This document shows, piece by piece, positions 1 through 9,300 of a DNA stretch of 64,000 bases. The notes beneath the pieces were generated by a model. The model made no database searches and had not been told where the DNA came from. It saw only the letters and a program-made list of their open reading frames with translations. The DNA comes from Gnetum montanum (taxonomy: Eukaryota; Streptophyta; Gnetopsida; Gnetales; Gnetaceae): NCBI GenBank assembly GCA_015680685.1, contig MNCI01005986.1, forward strand, positions 212,652 to 276,651. The letters are read 5' to 3'. The stretch's first letter is position 1. Each line of letters starts with the position of its first letter. A program made the position numbers and the translations under genes.

Positions 1-505
1 CAATTTCATGGACTCTAAGCTGCATCGCAATACGTTGGATATCCTCCACACTCTCAAACAACCACACTACACACGTCATGGGCTCCCTGGGCACCCGTAG
101 TGTTTTTCAGGTTTCGTAAGCCCAATTCACGTTTCCCTCCTATGGGCAAGGATACTGCTCTCGTTGCCTCCTATTGGCCGATCTGGCCTTGTTTCGTTGT
201 AGGTGTTCGATGTGTCTAGGTGTGGGAATTGGGGCTTAATGTTTACCCCCTTCCCCCTATTTTTTATAAATTGTCATTTGGGGTGTGTGTTGGGTCTGGT
301 CGGAGGCGGCTCCCCCCTTGTTTTTGGTAAAGTGTCATTGGGGTCTATGTTGGGTCTAGCTGGGGAAGGCCGACCTAGGGTCAAGGATGTTTGTCTCTCC
401 CCATTGGCAGTTTGGTCCATGTTGGCCACCTTTGGTGGCCCTCATTTGTACTTTTAGTTTTTCTTTTCCAGTAATTTAATTTAATCCCAAACATTCTCTC
501 AAAAA
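1..505 (+). mobile_element. LINE 3' end, J-module family copy A (truncated by window edge)
   Basis: The first 58 bases read, from base 2, NFMDSKLHRNTLDILHTLK. This matches the last helix of the J-like module of the copy at 19447-21565 ([19 protein letters not shown]). It is followed by about 440 bp of G/T-rich 3' untranslated sequence and ends in CCCAAACATTCTCTC plus a short A-run at 501-505. The same end, CCCAAACATTCTCTCTC plus A's, closes the 19.4-kb copy. Only the tail of the element is inside the window, so no target duplication can be tested. Membership of the family rests on both the peptide and the 3' end. Confidence 0.6.
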
Positions 506-559
506 TCAAGTACATGCAAATGATGTAATATGACTTTCAATCTTCACAAAGAAAATAAT

Positions 560-1380
560 GTAGCACTCATTGCAAATTAGAAACAAAGTTAGAAGTAATA
601 TGCTGGTAGAGGGAAACGACAGCTGCAATAGGACTTGGAAGCCCAACTTCAACGCAAGCTAAAAGAGGAAATACAGCAGGAAGAGTTGTAGTAGCAAATG
701 ATAGTGTGATGCCGCATAACAATGGGACAATGAACGCCAAGAGGAGGAGGTGCAACTGCTGCAACTAAGACATGCGCACAAACAAAACACCATTATGTGG
801 CTAAGAGAGGGGAAATGCCCTATGTGTGGATGCACATCAACCGTGAGGTGACTTAGCCCTTGCCAACACATTTAGCTTGCATCTGCTAAATTGCATCCTG
901 ATGGCAAGGGGATTGTTGGTGAGAGGGCAAGAAAGACCGAGGTAGTTAAATATTTCCAGCAGGCGGCAACCTTTGTGGATACCCAGGAGCACCATGCGCA
1001 ACTTGATATGCTGCACTCCCAAATCCAGCCAAATTGCAAGTGTGCACATTTGCCCCACCACCGTTAGGGGGTTCCAAGATGTGCACTATCCTTTTTTCTG
1101 ATTAATGTTGCTTCGGGTAGCTTTGTCGGGGGGTGGTGGGGCGGGGCTTTTTTTCGTTATTTGTTTTGTATACCTCAATTTATGCAGGGACTTACATCCC
1201 CTTACCTGTGTTTCAAAGGGATGGGTTTTACCCCTTTTTTTCCAGCCACACCTTTCCTGTTTTTGATTACATTTGATGCCCAGGGGGTCTCACCCTGTCT
1301 TCTTCTTCTTCTTCTTCTTCTTCTTTTTTGAGTTTGTACATATTTCTATTAATACATTCCTGAAACTTTACTCAAAAAAA
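560..1380 (+). mobile_element. LINE 3' end, J-module family copy B (coiled coil + HPD J-like domain)
   Basis: A 5'-truncated, A-tailed copy (A-run 1374-1380). Around 640-790 it encodes E/Q-rich peptide such as QRKLKEEIQQEEL and ERQEEEVQLLQLRHAHK. From W at 798 one frame reads WLREGKCP, then, past two stop codons, SAKLHPDGKG with HPD at 894-902. It continues as KYFQQAATFVDTQEHHAQLDMLHSQ to a stop near 1068. The same order and spacing recur in the 19.4-kb minus-strand copy. HPD is the J-domain signature that triggers Hsp70 ATPase in known J-proteins. The copy is a pseudogene; function is inferred only for the ancestral element. The 5' boundary is approximate. Confidence 0.6.
1299..1330. repeat. 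(TTC)n microsatellite
   Basis: About nine TTC units followed by a T-run, inside the 3' untranslated part of LINE copy B. Confidence 0.9.
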
Positions 1381-1689
1381 TACTACATCAACTAGAAAAT
1401 TTCTATAAGCATGTAGAAATGATGATGAATGTTGACAAAACAAAAATGTTAATCTATGGAACTAATAAGAAGTTATAATTTCCTGCTAAATAATAGAAAA
1501 CTTGAAATTGCATATACATATAGATATTTAAGAGTAGAATAGTTTTAAAATTATAAAGTAGAAGCATTATATTTTACAAGTTGCAAATGGATGGAAGGCT
1601 AGTGTACAAATTCCTCTTCTAAACCCCTTTTTCATCCATATAGATAGAAGACCAAAGGTTTTGGATAGCTTAGGAGGCATCTGAGACCT

Positions 1690-1945
1690 TTGCAAACATC
1701 TTGCATGAGAGTTGGACATTCAAAGGAGACATCTTGATCATCTAAGAGACATCTTACCTAAGAGCCAGCAGTTAATAGTAGATGTCCCATTTGCCTGGGA
1801 GATGTCTTGGCCAAGAGGGTAGACATCTTGGCCATAGAAGAGACATCTTGCATGTGGAAGGGATGTCTTGTTTTGTAAGTAGACATCTTGCCTGAATGTT
1901 AGGTTTGATAGAGAGACATCTTTTCAAGCCTGCAGACATCTTGTT
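1690..1945. repeat. Interspersed AGACATCTTG repeat, about 20-bp period
   Basis: The core ACATCTT or its variant GATGTCTT occurs at about 1696, 1729, 1749, 1801, 1822, 1843, 1862, 1882, 1916 and 1935. Five consecutive cores from 1801 to 1882 are spaced 19-21 bp. The intervening bases differ, so this is a degenerate minisatellite with a conserved 10-bp core. No coding frame is preserved through it. Confidence 0.75.
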
Positions 1946-1955
1946 CGACATGGAA

Positions 1956-3599
1956 TGTTGCATTCAAGATTAGAAACAATCAAGAAGGTTGGGTTCAAGA
2001 ATGGAAACAAAAGGGAATCTCCAACTTGGTCATGGGGAAGCATTCCCTAAGGTCTCAATTTTGTAATTTGATAAATATTAATCTTGTTTGTTTGTTTTGA
2101 AAGGGAGAATTACAAAGAGTTGAGAGAAATTGCATGAGAGTTGTGTGCATCTCTGTGGTTTATTGTGTGTATGATATTGACCATTGTGACTCTTTGTATG
2201 TATTAGATCTTAGTCCTGTGCATGTGAGGAAGAGGTCTAGATCAATTGTACCTTGCATTAAGGTCAATCATGTATGTGGTTGTAAAGCCTTGTTGTTCTA
2301 TGGGATTGTGGTATGCATTTGTAATCTTCTTCCAATTTTAATAGAAGATAGCTAGTTTTTTGTTTTCTAGCATTTCATTGTCTTTTGAAGAGTTAAAGCA
2401 AATCAGAGTGACCCTACTCCAAAGGCTTTATAGATAAGGAAGAAAATATAAATCATTCACAATATTTAAACTTGGAAAATTCGAAATACCTATTTCAAAC
2501 AATTATATAACCTACAATGCTCTATTGATGTGCATTTTAGGGTAGAGGACTTGATCAAGAATCTTGGAAGAAAACTGAAAAACTTCAAAAACAGTTCTAG
2601 TTAGATAAATTTAAAGTCCAAACTCAAGTTTCATATGCAATACTTTTATTAGGAGCTAATACATTACCATTGGAAACTAAAACAAGGTATCAATTATTAA
2701 CATTCTATTTGAATAATAAAAATGGTAGTAAGATCTAATGATAGATCATCCAAAAATCTAACAAGGATGCTATCATAAAGGAAAAGTATCACTACAAATA
2801 TGGGGTATTGAAAATTTTGATGTCATGAGAAATTCAAAGGAAGCTTGAAAATTGGCAAAGGGTAGGTTATGGAGAGATTGCAGGAAAACAAAAAAGAAAA
2901 AAGAAAAAAAAAACACACACACACAAACAAACAAATAAATCTTTAATTTTATTACGAAAATATTAGAGGTGGCATGCATGATCAAACAGAATATTTGCAT
3001 GCAGCTATTCCTGTATCTATGCAAACACTAATTAGTAAATTAAGAATGAGATCAAATCACCTTCAACTTGAAACTAGAAGATGAAATAATGTGCAACATG
3101 AGGATAGAGTATAATGATTGTGCCTACTACATGTGGTAAAAGATGAGAAACATGTATTATTAGAATACTGCAAAACAAATTTCTTAAAAAGAAAATTCCA
3201 AAATTCAAGCTATTAGCACTGGTCAAACTACATGAATATTAGACACATTCATTGTACTCAAAATTTATTGCTACTAACGTATTTAGTACAAACTAATTTA
3301 TCTCATAGATCCTTTAAGACTATACAGATGTAATTAAACTTTAGTTTTAACTTCAAAAACCTTGTTTTGTAAATATCCAAAACAATTTTCTACAAGTTTT
3401 TCTTGAACACAATTTATATCTTCTAAATTCTGTTCAAGCATTTACAAAAAGAGAGAACAAGCAACCTCTATATTTACTTATAATGCATGTTTTGTGGGTG
3501 GAACCAGCTTTTGGCTGTTTGGAAGTTCAATGTTTATTGACACTAAGCATGAAACAAGCACTTGTAGGTAACAATGCTACATTCTCAGCATTGGTGACA
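1956..3599. other. AT-rich intergenic DNA, nothing recognised
   Basis: There is no credible gene here. Open frames are short and lack recognisable motifs. A short CA/CAAA run lies near 2913-2937. Decayed transposon sequence is likely but cannot be assigned by eye. Confidence 0.5.
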
Positions 3600-4425
3600 A
3601 ACTGAGCTAGATGAAACCTGCAGGTAGATCTAACAATAACTCAAAGAGGAGGATGAGCAGCAGTGCATTAGAAAGGAGGAGGAGCTAAGGCAACAGAAGG
3701 TCAAGAGAGAAGAGGCCTTAACAGCAGGAACAATAGGAGAAAAAGCAGAAGTTTCTAAAGGAGCAAGAACAAGAGAAAGCCTAGCAATGTCCATGAACAC
3801 TTGAAGAATAATTAAAGACACTAGTTCAAATTGGGCAAATGCATGCATGTTGAGCTCAACATCCACAAGATAACTTCCTGGAGTAAGCCCAATGCCTATG
3901 TTAGGCACAAGTCCTTCACCCTTCACCTTGACAAGCCTATGAGCACACTTCAGAACATAAGAAAGAAAGATAAAGGGAGTTTCAAAGGTTTCAAGGGGTT
4001 TCTAATTTTATTAGATTAGAGGTGAAACGAAATATCTTGGACAAGGACCACAATCAGGAAAAGCCATTTTGCAGTTACAAGCTTCTTCATTTACCATGAT
4101 GGTGAGCTGTCATTCCTTTTCCAAGATGACGAGTTGTCATTTTTGTTTTTTGTGGATGGTCTGTGTTGTCGGTGGTATGTGTTGTCGGCTTTTGAGGTTT
4201 TGTAAGGCTTGTGCTAATTTTCTTTGTTCCTTCTATGGCCCTTTTCTTGATGTTTTTGGCCGTAGTCCTCTATTTTTATTATCAAATATGAGGAGTTCCT
4301 CACCCCACAAACCCATCGTTTTATCATGGGAAGGCTAATCCTCCATTCCCAACCTCTGTACTAATTTCTTTATATAATATATCTGTCTGACCTTCTCAAC
4401 CAAATAAAATGAACCAAAAAAAAAA
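3600..4425 (+). mobile_element. LINE 3' end, J-module family copy C
   Basis: The E/Q-rich stretch LKEEDEQQCIRKEEELRQQK begins near 3640. From 3831 an open frame reads GKCMHVELNI, TSW, then AYVRHKSFTLHLDKP, ending at 4019. It aligns without gaps to the [19 protein letters not shown] segment of the 19.4-kb copy. HPD is changed to HLD at 3924-3932. After about 400 bp of T/G-rich sequence the copy ends in a 10-base A-run at 4416-4425. The 5' limit is approximate and no target duplication is clear. Confidence 0.5.
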
Positions 4426-4611
4426 CAACTACCACCATGTCACATTATTAGCCACTTGACTTTTCTAAAAAAAATTTTAAGTGATTAGAGAATAGTCCAA
4501 ATTCAATGAACTTTAAATTAGCTTCTAAGCAATCACATGTAAAAATTGAGATAAAAAGTAATAAAATTGATTTCCATCTTAGAATATGTTATTATTGATA
4601 GGCCCTGACAA

Positions 4612-4625
4612 TGGTATCAGAGCCT
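4612..4625 (+). promoter_or_regulatory. Primer binding site (initiator tRNA-Met type)
   Basis: TGGTATCAGAGCCT is the classical plant retrotransposon primer site. It lies one base inside the left LTR of the TRIM-like element. Confidence 0.75.
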
Positions 4626-4829
4626 AGGAGAGTATGTAAATTAGCATTGGTGAAAAGGGCAGCAAACAACATTGGTGGCTTTAGCAAGTTGTGATGGCTT
4701 TGTAGCCAATGTTGATTGGAAGATATGTTATGAATAATTACTGTAGATTGTAGATTCAAAGGATCTGTGGTTGGATCAGTGAAAACCATGGTTTCAAAGG
4801 AGTAGAACAAGTTTCCCCTAAGGATTTGA

Positions 4830-5190
4830 AGTTGTTTCATAAAAAGGATTGTTCTTGTGAGATTTGCTGTTTTTGTATAATAGGTTTCTCTTGCAGGTTC
4901 ATTGTTTCACAAGATGGGTTTTTCTTATGTGTCCGTTGTTGTTTCGTAGGATAGAGTGTTGTTAGAAGGTTTGTTGCTATTTCATAGAACGGGTTATCCT
5001 TGTGGGGTCATTGTTGTTTTACGGAACAGTTTTTCTTCTTCTTCTTTTTAATAGTTGCATTGTTGTTTCACAGGACGACTTGTTCTTTCAAGTGCATTGT
5101 TGCTTCCCAAGACAGATTATACTTGCAAGTTTATTGCTATTTCAAAATATAGTTTGTTCCTGCAAGGATGGATAGTCCATGTGGGTCCAT
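4830..5190 (+). repeat. Degenerate minisatellite, about 40-50-bp unit
   Basis: Repeated variants of a unit resembling CATTGTTGTTTCACAGGA, then GGGTTTTTCTTG, then a TG-rich link. Units are recognisable near 4835, 4890, 4935, 4970, 5010, 5060, 5095 and 5135. The reverse complement of the same unit forms the array at about 47345-48035. Confidence 0.6.
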
Positions 5191-5883
5191 TGCCAAGATG
5201 TAATGCTGTGCATTTATATCTCAAATATGTATTGAATAGTGTACATTTTGAGAAGGAATCTAGGTTAATGTGTATTTCTAGGTTTGTTACTCATATTGGC
5301 ATTAAGGGGGTGACCATCGAGTAAATGGCAATGCCAACATTATTAACGACTGCACTTCTCTAAAAGTTTTCAGGGGATTTGAGAACAGTCCAAATTTAAT
5401 GAACCTCGAGTTAAATTGTAAGCAACCACAAAGCAACCACATGTATAAATTAGGATGGAAGGTGATGGAATTGTTTGTCTGAGCATTTGTCTTAGTATGG
5501 TAGGAGCTTGGGACTTAGTTTCAGTTTCCTTCCCTTTCTGTTAGAGCTCCAGGTGGATGGTTAGTTTTGTTTCAGTTACACTAATCGATTGTGCTAATAT
5601 TTGTTTTCAATCATGAAATCTGTTATTTTTAATGGCCCTAACAAGCAATTCTCTTTTAAATGCTACTTTGTAGCATATTTACCAATTGAGATCATTTTGT
5701 GAAACTGGCAAAGATAGACATACCACACATAATGTGCTATCTTTTAAAAGATTTCACATAATGCTGCTGAAACTATTATTCTTGCACTTCTCGTCAAGTT
5801 GTCTGTCTAGCCTGTATCATCTTGACATGACTGATGCCATTGAATGCTGAGAGGTTATAATGTTCATTAACAGTTTGATTTAT

Positions 5884-6382
5884 TTAGAAAAATTGAAACA
5901 AAGAATCGTTGAACTGGAAAAGAAAAGTGCAATCTAAATTCTCAACGATTAAACACCTTATCATATTTTCTGTATGTGATTGTTGATTCTCCATTGAATG
6001 TCCTTTATCCATACTGTCACCATATACAGAAACTGGCCGGTTGACTTCTTGAATTCCAAGGTTTATGTCTGTCTGGTTGATGTCTTCGGATGGATAGTCT
6101 CCATTTTCTATAATTTCATCGTTTACAGAAATTGACTGGTCAACTTCTTGAATATCAAGCTGTTTCTCTAAGTGTTCGGGTTGATCTTTCAACAAACGTT
6201 CTTTACTTTCACAATTCTCACCCTGTAGGGGACCGAACTGAATATCTTCTTGTATCTCAAAGTGTTTCTCTGGATGCTCAAGTTCCTTGATCTTAGATAA
6301 TTCAATCTTATGATCATCAATTTTACTTGTACTCTGCATGCTTGAACTACCAACTTCAGCATCAATAGAATAAGAATAGCTC
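5884..6382 (-). CDS. Kinase exon 12 (codons 459-624, stop)
   Basis: Acceptor TACAG. Encodes [16 protein letters not shown] and then three loosely repeated acidic segments with [24 protein letters not shown] and FEIQEDIQ. Ends at TAA, complement of 5884-5886. The internal tail repeat suggests a flexible binding region; no known domain is seen. Confidence 0.75.
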
Positions 6383-9300
6383 CTGTACATCCAAAAAGGG
6401 GTTATATGATAGGATAAAATATTCAATCTAACAAACATATTAATCACACTGAGATTGTAGATAAAAATAAGAAAATAATCAATATTAATGCAAGGACTTT
6501 CAACACGATAAAATTACACAAAAAGAAAAATCATCAAATAACATGCGAATTTTATCAAAGAAAAACATTGACTCCTACCTATCATCATTCCCAAGAGAGT
6601 TTGACATATCTTCACGGAGGTATTTACTACTGGCATTAACATCTGTATATAGAGAAGGCTGATGGTCATATTGAGCTGTATTCTTTTCTCCCATACCCTG
6701 CACTTTTATGACCTTGGATGAAACAAGGTTATCCTTTTCGGCATTGTTCTTACGCTGAATGTAATGACCAGCTTCATTTGCAATGCAATTAGCAGGCTCA
6801 CTGTCAAAGTCCAAACAAAATTTGAATTAATAAAAACAAAAACATGTCGACTCTGATACTAATCCTGGTTTTGAACAATCTACAAAACTGACTATTCCTA
6901 GGGATTTCTTCATGATGAACTAAATAGTAAAGAAAATGAGCTTTGAGAAGCTATTTGGTGAACTGAAAATGAATATAGCATTCTTAAGACATAATATGTA
7001 GTATTAGATGGCTTTCTACAACTTCCAAAACATACATGTATGCATCTGCAACTTTTTGGGAAGACAATGGTTCCAGAGATTCCAACAAAATCTGCATCAC
7101 ACAGTTTTGATTCTGTTACTGAGATAAAGCTAAAATGAATCGAATCATAAAGGTATAGCTTCTAACAGACTACATACGTTATCAGTGGTCTCTGCATACT
7201 CTGAAACAGCATCTGCACTTAGTTTTTCTTCCTATACAATACATATTCAACTTTAGCTTGATAAGAACAACAGGCAACCAAGTTTTTACTCAAATAAATG
7301 AAGAATTAAAGAATTTCCTGGCGTATACAAATGATTAAATCTGAAGTCTTCAATTTAATGATAAGCATAAAACATGCAAAGGAGAAAAAACATACTCGAA
7401 ATGATACAATATCAGAACCCTCCAATTCAAAGTTCCAACCACTATTTATTCGACTGCATCCATTCTGTTATCATCATAAATCAATCATTCAGTGTATGCC
7501 TAATTTTCTTGTTTCTTTTCTCTACAGTCCTGAAATGACTAAAAAATGCAGAAAACTTGTGCATGTGTAAGTTTCATGATATATAATATGTTCTTTTTTG
7601 AACAGTTAAAAGACGATTTTGTTAATAATCAAAAAAATTACAGAAACTTTCTTGGGATCTTAGAGATCAACCAAAGAACATGATCAAAGGTCCAGTGCAA
7701 TAATCAACCAATTTATGTAGGGTGTTTCCTGAATCTAAGTTCAATACAGTTTAAGTTAGAAATTACTTATACTGTATTGCAATTTCATATAATCATAATG
7801 GATGCAGAAGGAACGTTGGAAGGCTTGCAATTATTGGTTACATAAGAATAAGAACTGATAATACTTTATAATCATTTTAATGACAACGCTGTCTAAATTT
7901 TACAATGAAAAGTATCATTTTATTTAAATTGGAATCTATGATCCATTATCTTTGCAAAAAAAAGATCAGATAATAAGCCTATCATAAAAGGTTGCTGCAT
8001 CACTGTTCCAGGAAAGCCACTGAAAAGAAACAAAAGAAAAAGCTATGGAAAAAAACCATTGAAGATGATTTGAGGAAATTACAAAAAAATAAGGGCTAAC
8101 TCTTCATAGAGACAAACAGAGAATAACTCATAGCTAACCTTATTTTGTTGGAACAAGGCTATGATGATGATGATGATGATTTCATGAACAATCATCATTT
8201 GTTAAACATTCCTCTTACAACTTGTGAACATGATTCAACTAATGGTCAAGGAAATGATGCTCTAAATTTACATTTTTATGGGAAATGTTGAATGCTTTGG
8301 GATATTTTCTCAGAATCAAGGCGGAAAATTAGAAGAACTGGTTTAGATCACTGGCTGATTATTTTAACATGATAAGAAATACTTTTCAAAACAAAATGTG
8401 TATGGAAATTTGGTAGCTGGAAAGAGATGGGAGGGAATGGGCAGGATGCGAACAGAGGGAATGGGCAGGGTACAAACAGAGATGGAGCTGCAAGGGCATC
8501 CATGTGGCCCGGTATGTAGGCAGCTGGCCCCGAAGGCCCTAGCCCAGATGGCTACATTACAGAGGGGCTGGAGCAGCAGACGAGGACATTGAGGAATGCT
8601 CCCACTCGGATGGCATCATGTGCCTCCGTGTCAATGGACCATCAATGGAGGGGTGTGGACTATGGAACATAGCTTGATAGGGCATTTTGTGTCCTTCGGA
8701 GCCTGCCCCCAAATGGACCTCATCTGGCGGTGGATGAAGGAGGTGTGGGGGGTCAGTGCGGTTGACATACAAAGCCAATCGGAGGACCTGCTTCTATTCA
8801 TATTTCAGCAAAGGGAAAACTACGATACAATCCTTCAGGGCAGACCATGGTTCTACGGTGCCAGAGGTCTCGCTCTAACGCACTAGCAGCTAGGGGTGCA
8901 TAGAGAGCTGGACCTATTCGCTCATGCACTAGTTTGGGTGTGTGTCTCTAGGATCCCAGGGGAAATGTGGAGCCTTGACTTCCTATGACATATTGCGGAG
9001 TTTTTCAAGGAGTTCATCACCTTCGACAAGGTGACACAATCAATGGAACGGATGGGTTTTGCCCATTTCTGCATGTGGCAAGCTGTATCCTCAAGGGACT
9101 TTGTCAGGGAAGTTGTGCTCAAGCTCCCTGGCAACAAGGAACCACTCCATGCAGAGTTCAAAAATCTAGAGACCAAGCTACTGGTGGAGAAAGCACTGCT
9201 GCCCCGGGGGAGATGCTCCCTCTGTGGGAGGAATGGCCATTATGAGCTTGACTGTAGGGTTTGGGGTGTGAGGGCGCGGTTGGCATGGGTAGAGGCACAT

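Larger units (their letters stand above)
4438..5643 (+). mobile_element. Small non-autonomous LTR element (TRIM-like) with internal minisatellite
   Basis: Two similar direct repeats, 4438-4610 (TGTCACATT...GGCCCTGACA) and 5331-5643 (TGCCAACATT...GGCCCTAACA), begin TG and end CA. They share the string GAGAACAGTCC (first copy GAGAATAGTCC), the AATGAAC tract and the AGCAACCACATGTA tract. The left LTR lacks about 140 bp present in the right one. Immediately inside the left repeat is a plant initiator-Met tRNA primer site (4612-4625). A purine tract ATTAAGGGGG lies just before the right repeat, near 5302-5311. There is no coding capacity: the interior is mostly minisatellite. No convincing 5-bp target duplication was found. 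The element ends 240 bp from the kinase stop codon. Confidence 0.6.

Noticed and set aside
1690-1945. CRISPR-like repeat/spacer spacing
   Set aside because: Plant nuclear context, 10-bp degenerate core and about 10-bp spacers; not a CRISPR array.
5890-5937. Plus-strand [15 protein letters not shown]-stop, which reads like a coiled-coil C-terminus
   Set aside because: Only 15 codons, antisense to the well-supported last kinase exon, with no matching upstream exon. Probably chance.
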